From Cupriavidus sp. IDO (GTDB lineage Bacteria; Pseudomonadota; Gammaproteobacteria; Burkholderiales; Burkholderiaceae): a stretch of 49,990 bases of DNA. The notes below the pieces were generated by a model. That model saw nothing but the letters and a program-made list of their open reading frames with translations. It was not told the DNA's origin and searched no databases. Where the stretch lies: the NCBI RefSeq assembly GCF_000812465.1, contig NZ_JWMA01000146.1:1-49990 (forward strand), read 5' to 3'. Shown in pieces: positions 1 to 8,724 of this stretch (positions are counted from its first letter, which is position 1; every line of letters begins with the position of its first letter). Made by a program: the position numbers and the translations under genes.

Positions 1-30
1 ACGACCCGCACGCACATGCGCACGGGTCGT
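1..30. repeat. Inverted repeat at window edge
   Basis: An 8-bp perfect inverted repeat (ACGACCCG / CGGGTCGT) encloses 14 bases. It lies just downstream of the truncated recombinase. It may be a hairpin or part of a mobile-element end; there is no T-run on either side to make a clear terminator. Confidence 0.4.
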
Positions 31-48
31 TAAGTCTCGACCTTCTCG

Positions 49-648
49 TTACACCGTTCGGTTCCTGAGAAAGGACCTTAACTGAACGGCATTACAGCCA
101 CTGTCGAGCATTTTGCCCTGGGCATGCGCGACACGCCACCAGACGCGCAGTCGTTCGAGCAGCACTGGCGAGAGCATGGCGTAGCGGTCCTTGCGGCCCT
201 TGCCCTGTTCGATACGCAGGGTCATGCGTTCACTGTTGATGTTGGTCACCTTCAACGCTACCACTTCGCTAGCGCGCAGGCCGGCGCCGCAGGCCACCGC
301 GAGCGCGGTCTGGTGCTTCAGGTTCCCGGCGGCAGCCAGCACGCGAGCGACTTCGTCGGGGCTGAGTACCACCGGCAGAATGCGTGGCACGCGCACCGGA
401 CGCATCTTGGTCATGCGTTGGGCGTCGCCGAGGGTCACTTCAAAGAAGAACTTCAATCCGGTGATCGCGGCATTGAGCGAAGCCGGAGAGATGCCGTGAT
501 CGACCAGATGGAGTTGATAGCGCCGCAGGTCTTCGGTACTGGCCGTGTCGGGAGAGCGGCCGAGAAAGACCGTGAACTGGCGCACGGCGCGGATGTAGTG
601 GGTCTGGGTCTTGTCCGCAAGCTTGCGCATCCGCATGTCTTCGATCAT
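49..648 (-). pseudogene. Tyrosine recombinase/integrase, C-terminally truncated
   Basis: This 199-residue reading frame is an XerC/D-like site-specific recombinase of the kind often found with IS91-type elements. Residues 1-75 form the SAM-like core-binding domain, with the motif THYIRAVRQFTVFLG. Residues from about 90 begin the catalytic domain, including the first catalytic Arg in GAGLRASEVVAL and the Lys-containing strand IEQGKGRKDRY. Family members run to about 290-300 residues and carry HxxR and a C-terminal Tyr. Here the similarity stops near residue 177 (AHAQGKML), followed by an unrelated tail ending FLRNRTV, so HxxR and the nucleophilic Tyr are lost. It cannot be an active recombinase and is best read as a scar of an earlier mobile element. 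Confidence 0.8.
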
Positions 649-939
649 GCGCTGGCGTAGCGGACGGTTGAGTCACTTTGCAGCTTGGCCGGAGGGTTAC
701 TGTGCGAGCGGTTTGGTCCATCGACCCCTCGGTCATTCGCACACTGCTTTGCGAACGACCGAAGTTCGGTGCCGATCCAGCCGCTCCAAAACTGAACACA
801 TCGATTCAAATTACAACGCTCCACGAGGTGTATCTGATGGACAGCGTCTGAAAAAGACGTCGCCAGACACGGGTACGGTTCATGCGTCAAGGCTTGCGAG
901 GACAGGAGACCTCATATTCATTACAACCTTGGAGACGAC
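649..939. other. Non-coding stretch between integrase remnant and alcohol dehydrogenase
   Basis: I see no credible gene here. The short frames have no recognisable domain and no ribosome site. The last bases form the leader of the alcohol dehydrogenase, with a TTGGAG ribosome site about 8 bases before its ATG. The promoter presumably lies here, but I cannot name a convincing -35/-10 pair. Confidence 0.5.
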
Positions 940-2112
940 ATGACCCACCTGAACATCGCTAATCGCGTCGACAGCTTCTTCATTCCCTGCGTGACCCTCT
1001 TCGGTCCAGGCTGCGCGCGCGAGACGGGCGCTCGCGCCAAATCACTCGGGGCCAGGAAGGCTCTCATCGTCACGGATGCCGGCTTGCACAAGATGGGGCT
1101 CTCCGAGGTCGTCGCGGGGCACATTCGCGAAGCCGGGCTCCAGGCCGTCATCTTTCCGGGTGCTGAGCCCAATCCCACCGACGTGAACGTTCACGACGGC
1201 GTAAGGTTGTTCGAGCGGGAAGAATGCGACTTCATCGTTTCGCTCGGCGGCGGCTCATCGCACGACTGTGCGAAAGGCATCGGCCTCGTTACCGCCGGAG
1301 GCGGACATATCCGCGACTACGAAGGCATCGACAAATCAACGGTGCCAATGACGCCGCTGATTTCGATCAACACGACCGCTGGCACTGCTGCGGAAATGAC
1401 ACGCTTTTGCATCATCACTAATTCGAGCAATCACGTGAAGATGGCAATCGTCGACTGGCGTTGCACGCCGTTGATCGCCATCGACGATCCGAGCCTGATG
1501 GTCGCGATGCCGCCCGCCTTGACGGCGGCGACCGGCATGGACGCGTTGACTCACGCCATCGAGGCATACGTTTCCACTGCCGCCACGCCGATTACCGATG
1601 CCTGTGCGGAAAAGGCGATCGCGCTGATCTCAGAATGGCTGCCCAAAGCTGTCGCGAACGGGGACTCGATGGAGGCACGTGCCGCCATGTGCTACGCCCA
1701 ATACCTTGCTGGTATGGCCTTCAACAACGCATCGCTCGGTTACGTGCACGCGATGGCTCATCAACTCGGCGGCTTCTACAATTTGCCCCACGGTGTGTGC
1801 AACGCGATCCTGCTGCCGCATGTGTCGGAATTCAACCTCATTGCCGCGCCGGAGCGCTACGCGAGAATCGCCGAACTGCTAGGCGAGAACATTGGGGGCT
1901 TGAGCACGCATGACGCCGCCAAAGCTGCCGTCTCGGCGATCCGGACCCTTTCCGCCTCGATTGGCATTCCGGCGGGTCTGGCGGGTCTGGGCGTCAAGAC
2001 GGAAGACCATGAAGTGATGGCAAGCAATGCGCAAAAGGATGCTTGCATGCTGACGAATCCGCGCAAGGCCACGCTGGCGCAAGTCATGGCAATCTTCGCT
2101 GCGGCGATGTAA
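940..2112 (+). CDS. mdh2: Iron-type (group III) NAD-dependent alcohol dehydrogenase, Mdh2-like
   Basis: This 390-residue cytosolic enzyme oxidises short primary alcohols to aldehydes with NAD. The nucleotide site is visible as SLGGGSSHDCAK (101-112). The metal ligands expected by analogy with FucO are Asp201 and His205 in GMDALTHAIEAY, and His270 and His284 in HAMAHQLGG...LPHG. The protein is full length for the family. It closely resembles, as I remember it, the Cupriavidus necator N-1 Mdh2 studied as an NAD-dependent methanol dehydrogenase; substrate preference here is inferred from that. The ATG is preceded by TTGGAG. It stands alone, between an integrase remnant and a LysR remnant, so no pathway partner is visible. 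Confidence 0.88.
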   Translation: MTHLNIANRVDSFFIPCVTLFGPGCARETGARAKSLGARKALIVTDAGLHKMGLSEVVAGHIREAGLQAVIFPGAEPNPTDVNVHDGVRLFEREECDFIVSLGGGSSHDCAKGIGLVTAGGGHIRDYEGIDKSTVPMTPLISINTTAGTAAEMTRFCIITNSSNHVKMAIVDWRCTPLIAIDDPSLMVAMPPALTAATGMDALTHAIEAYVSTAATPITDACAEKAIALISEWLPKAVANGDSMEARAAMCYAQYLAGMAFNNASLGYVHAMAHQLGGFYNLPHGVCNAILLPHVSEFNLIAAPERYARIAELLGENIGGLSTHDAAKAAVSAIRTLSASIGIPAGLAGLGVKTEDHEVMASNAQKDACMLTNPRKATLAQVMAIFAAAM

Positions 2113-2202
2113 TGCGTATACCCCCTGCTGCGAAGGCAGGCGGGGCCAAAAGTGCGTCGGGAAGCCTTGATGCGCTGGGCTTCTGCCGTGGTTGTGCGCG
2201 CA

Positions 2203-2550
2203 CATGCAGCCATCGTCTTTTGCCTGCCCGGTTCTGGACGCCAGCATCCCTGGCACCTGATGGACGCGCACCGCATGACGGAAATCGCGCCGCGCGAGCG
2301 CCTGCAGGTCAATGACGGGGAGGGCATGGTCGCCGCCGCAGTGCTCGGCTTGGGCATTTGCCAGGTCCCGGACAAGATGGTCGATGAAGAACTGGCAGGT
2401 GGCACGCTGGTTAAGCTGCTGCCCGGACACCGACCGCCGGCCATGCCCATCAGCATCGTGATGCCCTCCGTGCGCCTGCAGCCGCCGCGCGTGCGGGCCC
2501 TGCGGATGCACTGGGGCAGCTGGAAAGACGATAGCGCGATGCGGCCGCCG
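2203..2550 (+). pseudogene. LysR-type regulator, 3' fragment
   Basis: The reading frame through this stretch encodes the C-terminal half of a LysR effector-binding domain. Motifs include VFCLPGSGRQHPWHL, VNDGEGMVAAAVLGLGICQV, and a LPGHRPPAMPI...PRVRALR end. The first ~200 residues, including the helix-turn-helix, are missing, and the sequence upstream runs straight out of the alcohol dehydrogenase. The frame stays open far beyond the homology only because it passes antisense through the next gene. It is a dead remnant left by a deletion joining it to the region after the dehydrogenase. Confidence 0.75.
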
Positions 2551-3945
2551 TCAGCCGTTGAATGCGCCGCCGGCCAATGCCTTCCCAAAGAACGACTCGT
2601 CGCCGATCTGTCCGCCCTTGAGGATGATCTCCAGGCCATCCCGCTGCGGCAGGCGCGAATACGCGCGGCACAGCGGGGCGCCGGGTGCCGTGGCAGCGTC
2701 GGCCGCCAGCGCCGAGATGCCGAGCATGCTGGCCACCTCCCCGGAACTGTCACCGCCCGCCACCACCACCCGCCGCAGTCCGGTGCGGTCGAGCAGGCGC
2801 CTCATGACTTCCGCCAACGCGGTGCCAACCTCGCGCGCGGCATCGGCCCGGGTCAGGCCGGCATCGCGCGCGAGCGTCTCGAAGCCGAGGACGGCGGGGT
2901 CGTCAGGTCCCGCAGCGCTGTAGACAAGGGGGCTGATGCCGCGGCGGATGCTGTCGCACGCCAGCCCGACCACGCGCTCGATCTCGGCTTGCGCGGTGCC
3001 GGCGTGCAGGATCTGCCAGAGGTCCAGGCGTTCGGTGGTAAAGCCATTGCGCGCCGCCCACGCAATCTGTGCGGCCGTCACGGGGGAGCAGCTACCGCTT
3101 ACCACCGCAATCACCGATGCGGGCGCGGCGGGGGGCAGGCCCGTCTGCTGCGGAATCCAGCCGCGCTCTCGCCAGTAAGCCGTGAGCGCATATTGCAGGC
3201 CGGACGACGAGGCCGTGAACACGCCGCTGCCTTTGCCTTCCCAAACCAGTTGGCCGGCTGCGAGCAGGGTCGCGTCGTCCAGCACGTCGATCAGCACGAC
3301 CGGCGCCTCCTTATTGTTGTCAGCGGCGTGGGCAGCGACGTGCCCGGCTCCCATTCCCGCTTGCAGCCGCACCATGTCGACCAGCGTGACGGGGCGCGTC
3401 GTCTGCTGGCGCAGGTGCACGCGTAGGTCGGCCTCGGCCATCGGCGTCACCGGGTGACGCGACATGGTCGGATGGCGATCGAGCCGATAGCCTTCACCGC
3501 CGATGGCGGCAAACAGATTGCCGAACAACTGGTAGCGTTTCAACCGCGGCGCGCCAACCACCATCGGTACCCATCGACCGCCGACTGTCTGCACGCCCAG
3601 GTCGATGGCCTTTCCGATCGAACCGATGGCCGGCGAGGAGTCGAAGGTCGAGCAGATCTTGTACTGCAGGACAGGCGCACCAAGCTGCTTCAGGCTGGCG
3701 AATGCCTTCGGCAATTCAGTTTCCATCCACTCGGGGCTACGGCCGCGGGCGGAGCCCGCAAGGCCGACGCAGCGTGCCTCAGGGAAGCGCTTGAGCAGTT
3801 CAGCGGTGGGCGGCTCCAGGCATAGCACGGTGGGAATGCCGGCTGCCGCCATGACTTCCATGGCATCGGTGGAGCCGGTGAAGTCGTCCCCATAGTAGGT
3901 CAGTAGCAGGCCCGCAGGCAGGCCAGCGGTCGAGGACGCGCTCAT
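2551..3945 (-). CDS. oiaK: 3-oxo-isoapionate kinase (DUF1537 four-carbon acid sugar kinase family)
   Basis: This 464-residue kinase belongs to the DUF1537 family. The N-terminal acid-sugar-binding domain opens with YYGDDFTGSTDAMEVMAAAG, the family signature. The C-terminal nucleotide-binding domain has the glycine-rich segments VVAGGDSSGEV and LKGGQIGDESFFGKAL. The ATG overlaps the stop of the upstream oiaX gene by 4 bases (ATGA), so the two are translationally coupled. In the known D-apionate route, OiaK phosphorylates 3-oxo-isoapionate on the 4-hydroxyl before OiaX decarboxylates it. A much longer open frame exists upstream, but it runs antisense through oiaX and is not real. The pathway assignment rests on the neighbours; DUF1537 kinases elsewhere act on erythronate or threonate. 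Confidence 0.85.
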   Translation of the reverse strand: MSASSTAGLPAGLLLTYYGDDFTGSTDAMEVMAAAGIPTVLCLEPPTAELLKRFPEARCVGLAGSARGRSPEWMETELPKAFASLKQLGAPVLQYKICSTFDSSPAIGSIGKAIDLGVQTVGGRWVPMVVGAPRLKRYQLFGNLFAAIGGEGYRLDRHPTMSRHPVTPMAEADLRVHLRQQTTRPVTLVDMVRLQAGMGAGHVAAHAADNNKEAPVVLIDVLDDATLLAAGQLVWEGKGSGVFTASSSGLQYALTAYWRERGWIPQQTGLPPAAPASVIAVVSGSCSPVTAAQIAWAARNGFTTERLDLWQILHAGTAQAEIERVVGLACDSIRRGISPLVYSAAGPDDPAVLGFETLARDAGLTRADAAREVGTALAEVMRRLLDRTGLRRVVVAGGDSSGEVASMLGISALAADAATAPGAPLCRAYSRLPQRDGLEIILKGGQIGDESFFGKALAGGAFNG

Positions 3946-5186
3946 CGCCAGAACTCCATAGCCTGGCGCAACGCGCTGCTGGTGGCCGCATGCCGCGCCA
4001 GGGGAATCTGGTTGACCGCCGCGACCCACGCTTCGCGCAAGGCTTCCACCCCTGCCGAAACGCCGGCCGGATGGCCGAAGATGCCGCCGCCCGCGGTGTG
4101 GATCAGGTCTGTCGTCCCCAAGGCCCGATAGGTGTCCTCGGCCTGCAGGCCGGTCTGTCCCGAGCTGAACACTGGCATGGCCGGCATGGCGGCCTCGGGC
4201 ATGACTGGCGCGAGCACCGCTTTTGCCGCGGCAATGACGCTTTCGTCCGCTTCGCTGAATTTGTTGCGCAAGCCGTTCACGTGAAGATGATCGGCGCCGG
4301 CAAGCCGCCAGATCTTCTGCCAGGGACCATAGTCCCAGCCGAGGGCGGGACTGCGCGACAGGTACCCCCAACCCGCGCGGTGGGCATGGATGGGCAGTTG
4401 ACTGTGCCGGCGCAACTCCTGCAGCCCGACGATGCCGACCGAGTTGAGGCAGACCATGACACAAGTCCCGCCCTGTGCCAGCACATGGTCGTGCCGGCGC
4501 TTCATCTGGTCCAGGTCACCAGTCAGGTTGAAGGCGACCATCGCCTTGCGGCCGCTGCGCTGCGCTGCCTCGTTGACCACGCGCATCACCGCTGTCACCC
4601 GCTCGTCGAAGGGGCAGAAGCTGCCGTCGGCCTGCAGTTCGTCGTCCTTGATGAAGTCGATGGCACCGGCCACCAGTTCCCGGACTTGCTGCGCCGTCTG
4701 CTCGACGGAGAGCCCGACACTCGGCTTGATGATGGTGCCGATCAGCGGACCGGTTGTGACACCGGCCAGCTTCCGTGTGCCGTCGATGCCGAAAGCCGGT
4801 CCCTGGTACGCGCGGGCAAATGAAGCCGGCAGTTGCAGGTCCGTGATGCGCAGCCCGCTGACCTGCCGGAGTTCGAAGAGATTGCCCGCGATGGTGGACA
4901 TCAGGTTCGGCAGCGACGGGCCGAGATTCTCGAGCGGCCACGAGATCTGCAGCGCGCAGCGGTGATAGACATCGGATGGCATTCCGCCAGGCAAGCTCGG
5001 CTTGTCGACGGTCTCCAGCACTTCGAGGCGCTCGACGCGCGCTCCCGAGCGCTGCTTGAGTTCGGGCGTCTCATTCGGCAATGCGATAAAGGTGCCGCTC
5101 GACTGCTCGCCGGCGATGACGTCGGCCGCGCGCCGGGGGTCGTCGCCGGTTTCCAGCCAGTAGCTGGCGTAGATTCGTTCGCTCAC
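3942..5186 (-). CDS. oiaX: RuBisCO-like protein, 3-oxo-isoapionate-4-phosphate decarboxylase
   Basis: This 414-residue protein is a form IV RuBisCO homologue. Lys154 in GTIIKPSVGLS corresponds to the catalytic active-site lysine. Lys180, Asp182 and Glu183 in FIKDDELQ correspond to the carbamylated lysine and Mg ligands of true RuBisCO, so a carbamate-Mg centre is plausible. Several CO2-fixation residues are not conserved, which fits a decarboxylase. In the described D-apionate pathway, OiaX removes CO2 from 3-oxo-isoapionate 4-phosphate to give L-erythrulose phosphate. The start is GTG with AGGAG six bases upstream. It overlaps oiaK by 4 bases and follows apnO by 71 bases, which strongly supports this role over other RuBisCO-like functions such as methionine salvage. 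Confidence 0.85.
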   Translation of the reverse strand: MSERIYASYWLETGDDPRRAADVIAGEQSSGTFIALPNETPELKQRSGARVERLEVLETVDKPSLPGGMPSDVYHRCALQISWPLENLGPSLPNLMSTIAGNLFELRQVSGLRITDLQLPASFARAYQGPAFGIDGTRKLAGVTTGPLIGTIIKPSVGLSVEQTAQQVRELVAGAIDFIKDDELQADGSFCPFDERVTAVMRVVNEAAQRSGRKAMVAFNLTGDLDQMKRRHDHVLAQGGTCVMVCLNSVGIVGLQELRRHSQLPIHAHRAGWGYLSRSPALGWDYGPWQKIWRLAGADHLHVNGLRNKFSEADESVIAAAKAVLAPVMPEAAMPAMPVFSSGQTGLQAEDTYRALGTTDLIHTAGGGIFGHPAGVSAGVEALREAWVAAVNQIPLARHAATSSALRQAMEFWR

Positions 5187-5257
5187 TCATTGCTCCTGCT
5201 CTGGGTTCCTGCTGCCGGTCGGCCCGGCAGCATGGCTCGCCTCGGTTGGCTGTGGGG

Positions 5258-6088
5258 TCAGGTGATGCGGCGGATGCTCTCGGCAATCTCTTCGCGGTCG
5301 AAGACCTTGATCCAGTCGTCGCGCATCAGCCGCGGCTTGCCGAACTCGATGGCCTTGTTGCAGGCATCGGAGAAGGCGCCTGGAATTTCGTTGAAGATCA
5401 CCGCGCCGAGGATGTTCATGTGACCGAGCAGGAAGTCGCGCGCCGCCTCCTTCGGCACGCCGCGGCGAACGGTTTCGTCCATCGCTTCGCGCATCACTTG
5501 GAGCAGGGTGGCGCAGATCGTCTCCGACAGGCCCGGCTCCAGCAGGGCCATCTGGTCGACGGTCAGGCGATAGGAACGGAGAATCGGGGCATAGATCACC
5601 TTCGCCACGGCTTCGCCCAGGTCGAATGCTTCCTCGGGGCCCTGCATCAGCGCGCTGGTGATCGACTGCTTCGCGGCGCCGCCGCCGAAGTAATCTCGAC
5701 GCGCCTCGGGGTCGGTCTCGTCGTTGAAGATCAACGGGTGGCAGGGGTGGGCGACAAAGTAGGTCAGATCCGGCCGGTCGGGCAAATGACCCGCGAACGG
5801 TGCGGCAGCATCGAGGGTCATGACCATGGTGCCGGGCCTCAGCTGCGGCGCAATCTGGGCAGCGATCTTGCCGATGATGGTATCGGGCACGGCCAGGATC
5901 ACCACATCGACATTGTCCAGGGCGGCTTCGGTGCTCACGCATTCGAGGCCGAGTTCGTCCTTCAGGCGCTTCTTGCCGACCTCGCTCACCTCAACGTGGC
6001 TGACGCGATAGTCCGACTTGAGCAGGTTTTTGGCCAGGCGCACACCCATCTTGCCGCCGGCGCCAAACAGGGCGATTTTCTCTTTCAT
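5258..6088 (-). CDS. apnO: D-apionate oxidoisomerase
   Basis: This 276-residue NAD(P)-binding protein opens with a Rossmann motif (KIALFGAGGKMGVRLAKNLL) and continues with the C-terminal helical domain seen in phosphogluconate-dehydrogenase-like proteins. It closely resembles ApnO, which oxidises and rearranges D-apionate to 3-oxo-isoapionate. The start at 6088 is supported by GGAG about nine bases upstream; a longer frame begins 36 bases earlier but has no ribosome site. It lies between the transporter and oiaX in the same direction. Together transporter, ApnO, OiaK and OiaX make the complete known branch from external D-apionate to a four-carbon ketose phosphate. Confidence 0.85.
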   Translation of the reverse strand: MKEKIALFGAGGKMGVRLAKNLLKSDYRVSHVEVSEVGKKRLKDELGLECVSTEAALDNVDVVILAVPDTIIGKIAAQIAPQLRPGTMVMTLDAAAPFAGHLPDRPDLTYFVAHPCHPLIFNDETDPEARRDYFGGGAAKQSITSALMQGPEEAFDLGEAVAKVIYAPILRSYRLTVDQMALLEPGLSETICATLLQVMREAMDETVRRGVPKEAARDFLLGHMNILGAVIFNEIPGAFSDACNKAIEFGKPRLMRDDWIKVFDREEIAESIRRIT

Positions 6089-6136
6089 GCTGGTTCTCCA
6101 GTTGGGCAGGCATCGCGATACCAATGCGCTGCGAAT

Positions 6137-7489
6137 TCATTTCAGGTTGGTCTTTGGTTCCAGCACGCCGTTTCGCTCTGGCGCGGGCTGCTTCTCCCGG
6201 GCGGAGATGGCAAAGACGAGCACCGCGGAAAGCAGCATGAAGCCGCCGACGATGAACATGGGCACCTGGTAGGAGCCCGTCGCGTCCTTGACCGCGCCGG
6301 TCACAAACGGGGCGGCGAATCCCGCAAAGTTGCCGATGGTGTTGATGAGCGCAATACCCGCTGCGGCGCCGGCGCCGGAAAGGAAGCGCGCCGGGATCGA
6401 CCAGAAGTTGGGCAGGGCGGAGAAAATGGCGCAGGCCGTCACGGTGATCACAGCCACGGTCGCGGCGGGCGATTGCATGTACAGCGCCACGGGGATGCTG
6501 ACGGCGCCGATCAGCGCGGGCACGCCCACATGCCACGGCCGCACGCCGCGCCGGGTCGCATCGCGGCTCCACAGGAACAGTGCGAGCGCCGCGGGCAAAT
6601 ACGGGATGGCGGTGATCCAGCCCTTCTGGAAGACGTCGAACTTGGTGCCGTATTGCGCTTCGAAGCCGCCGATGATGGTGGGCAGGAAGAACGCGAGGGC
6701 ATAGAGGCCGTAGATCAGGCCGAAATAGGTCAGCGCCAGAACCCAGACGCGGCTGTCGCGCAACGCCTGGCCAGCCATGCGGCCATGCGAGTGGGGCTTG
6801 ATCTTCTCTTCTTTGTCCAGTTCAGCGCTGAGCCAGTCGCGCTCCGCCTTGGTCAGCCATTTGGCGTGTGCAGGCTTCTCGGCCAGGTAGAACCACGCGA
6901 CCACCCCAATTACGATGGCCGGCACCGCCACGCCAAAAAACATGATGCGCCAGCCGGCCAGCCCGAACAGGCCGTGCGCCTCGATCAGCAGCGCGGCAAC
7001 TGGCGCGCCGATGACGGTGGTGAGGGGCTGCGCCAGATAGAACAGCGCCAGCACGTGGCAGCGATGGCGGGCCGGCACCCACATGCTCAGAAAGAGGATG
7101 GCGCCCGGAAAGAACCCGGCTTCGGCAACGCCCAGCAGGAAACGCAGCAGGTACAGGCCTTCGATGCTGCTGACCCAGGTGAACAGGATGGCGACGATGC
7201 CCCAGGTCACCATGATGCGAGCCAGCCAGCGGCGGGCGCCGTATTTGTGAAGCGCGAGGTTGCTGGGAATCTCCAGCAGGATGTAACCGACGAAGAACAC
7301 GCCGGCAGCAAAACCGAACTGCGCGGCGCTCAGGCCCAGGTCCTTCGTCATGCCGTTGGGGCCGGCAAAGGATATGGCGGTCCGGTCCAGGAAGTTGATG
7401 AAGAACATCAACGCAATGAACGGTACGAGCCGGAGCGATACCTTGCGGATCGCGGACCGCTCGATGGCGGTGGTTCCAGTGTTTTCCAC
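6137..7489 (-). CDS. MFS transporter, anion:cation symporter family, probable D-apionate uptake
   Basis: This 450-residue inner-membrane protein has about twelve hydrophobic segments. It carries the ACS-family loop motif FLDRTAISFAGP near the first membrane helix and GVAEAGFFPGAILFLSMW in the fourth/fifth helix region, typical of GudP/ExuT-like carriers of sugar acids. It begins with GTG after an AGGAG ribosome site. It leads the apnO-oiaX-oiaK operon, so proton-coupled import of D-apionate (or a related branched acid) is the likely job. The leader contains a large dyad suited to regulation by the adjacent GntR protein. Confidence 0.82.
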   Translation of the reverse strand: MENTGTTAIERSAIRKVSLRLVPFIALMFFINFLDRTAISFAGPNGMTKDLGLSAAQFGFAAGVFFVGYILLEIPSNLALHKYGARRWLARIMVTWGIVAILFTWVSSIEGLYLLRFLLGVAEAGFFPGAILFLSMWVPARHRCHVLALFYLAQPLTTVIGAPVAALLIEAHGLFGLAGWRIMFFGVAVPAIVIGVVAWFYLAEKPAHAKWLTKAERDWLSAELDKEEKIKPHSHGRMAGQALRDSRVWVLALTYFGLIYGLYALAFFLPTIIGGFEAQYGTKFDVFQKGWITAIPYLPAALALFLWSRDATRRGVRPWHVGVPALIGAVSIPVALYMQSPAATVAVITVTACAIFSALPNFWSIPARFLSGAGAAAGIALINTIGNFAGFAAPFVTGAVKDATGSYQVPMFIVGGFMLLSAVLVFAISAREKQPAPERNGVLEPKTNLK

Positions 7490-7560
7490 GTTGTCTCCTG
7501 TAGGGGTCGCACGCCAGCCCGGTTGGCGGACGGCGTTTTGACGCAGTCTTCCGCTGCTGT

Positions 7561-7599
7561 CTTGGTGTAATGGTATGATGAGTACACCATCACGCCAAG
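7561..7599. promoter_or_regulatory. Large inverted repeat, candidate GntR operator
   Basis: Fourteen-base arms (CTTGGTGTAATGGT and the complement of ACCATCACGCCAAG) match at 12 of 14 positions around an 11-base centre. The dyad sits 72-110 bases before the start of the transporter gene, where a repressor site would overlap the operon promoter. The bases 7570-7581 (ATGGTATGATGA) recur with one change upstream of the gntR gene. The arrangement is seen directly; binding by the GntR protein is inferred. Confidence 0.6.
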
Positions 7600-7780
7600 C
7601 TGCATTTTGTCGGGGTTTACGCGAGCGCCCAAAATGGGCGCAGAAAAGCGCTTAGAGGAGTCAGCGGAATGCCGGGGCTAGAACTGGCGTGAACTAGCGG
7701 GAGGGAATGCGGGGGCCGGCTTCAACATGCCGGCCGGGCCAGGCAAACGCTGCCCAAGGAGATCGGAGATAAAGCGGCGG

Positions 7781-8509
7781 CTACGAGATATCCGCTGTGG
7801 AGCCGTTCAGGGTCCGGTAGAGCGCGTTGGCTCGCGTGAGGTGCTCGCGCATGGCGCGCGAAGCCGCATCGCCATCATGGGCGGCCACTGCGTCGATGAC
7901 ACGTTGGTGTTCCAAGAGCGTCAACGCCTCGGCGCCGGGTGCACGCACGATGCCCCGGTAGTACTCGCGCGCCCACTCGAACAAGGCCTGGACGATGGCG
8001 GGAAAAATGGGATTTCCACTGATGCGTGCCAGTTCACAGTGGAAGGCCATGTCGCGCGTCAGGAAAAGCGCCGAGTCGTCCTTGGCCTGGCGCTGTTCTT
8101 CCAGGCGGGCTTGCAGGCGTTGGATGTCGTCAGGCGTCGCATTGGCGGCGGCGAGTTGCGCCATCCCGCATTCCAGGAACACACGCGCGCCCTTCAGGTG
8201 TTCCAGCGAGTCCGGGTCAGAGCGCAGCAGATGCTGCGCACCGGCGCCGATCTGCTGAATCAGGCGTTGCGGGGTCGGAATCACGACCCGCGCACGCTCG
8301 CCATGCGCGATTTCAATGATCCCGGCGCGTTCCAGCGCCTGGAGCGCCTCGCGGATGGCTGGTCGACCTACACCGTAGTACTCCATGAGATCGCGCTCGG
8401 CTGGCAACTGTTCGCCAGGGGCGATCTCGCCGTTGCGGATGCGCTCGGTGAGCCTGTCCAGCACGTCCTCAAATAGGCGGCGCCGTTGAATGGGTTCGCT
8501 TGTTGGCAT
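7781..8509 (-). CDS. GntR family transcriptional regulator, FadR/FCD subfamily
   Basis: This 242-residue regulator has an N-terminal winged helix (residues ~8-75; LPAERDLMEYYGVGRPAIREALQALERAGI) and a C-terminal all-helical FCD ligand domain, with metal-ligand-type residues in DMAFHCELARISGN and SRAMREHLTRA. It resembles NanR/FadR-type repressors of acid-sugar genes. The start at 8509 matches the usual N-terminus just before the winged helix; the longer frame upstream would add 43 unrelated residues. It lies immediately upstream of the transporter operon in the same direction, separated by a 290-base control region. It is the obvious candidate apionate-responsive repressor, probably also controlling itself through the site at 8529-8540. 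Confidence 0.88.
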   Translation of the reverse strand: MPTSEPIQRRRLFEDVLDRLTERIRNGEIAPGEQLPAERDLMEYYGVGRPAIREALQALERAGIIEIAHGERARVVIPTPQRLIQQIGAGAQHLLRSDPDSLEHLKGARVFLECGMAQLAAANATPDDIQRLQARLEEQRQAKDDSALFLTRDMAFHCELARISGNPIFPAIVQALFEWAREYYRGIVRAPGAEALTLLEHQRVIDAVAAHDGDAASRAMREHLTRANALYRTLNGSTADIS

Positions 8510-8528
8510 GGTCCGTCTGATCTTGATG

Positions 8529-8540
8529 TCATCAGACCAT
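8529..8540 (-). promoter_or_regulatory. Second copy of the putative GntR operator core
   Basis: On the minus strand this reads ATGGTCTGATGA, matching 11 of 12 bases of the core found in the transporter leader (7570-7581). It lies 20-31 bases upstream of the gntR start codon, the right place for autoregulation. A CATCA/TGATG dyad overlaps it. Confidence 0.5.
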
Positions 8541-8724
8541 ATGATGGCATGAACTGTCGGATGGCAAGCCGGCATCGCCTTTGACGAACCGGGTCGTCCA
8601 AATAAAGTGATCGGGACAGTCGTTGCTCGCAGGTGCATGGCTCGCCAGGCTGGGACAGGGTTTGTTGCTGTTCTTTTGGCCGCAGGCCTGCGCGATTGCC
8701 AAAGAGACCCGTTTTACGCCAAGG

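Noticed and set aside
2152..3426. A 424-codon open frame on the plus strand
   Set aside because: Only the first part (2203-2550) has LysR homology. The rest runs antisense through oiaK and has no protein-like character.
5246..7570. A 774-codon open frame on the plus strand
   Set aside because: It is antisense to apnO and the transporter gene, which are clear family members. High GC content creates such shadow frames.
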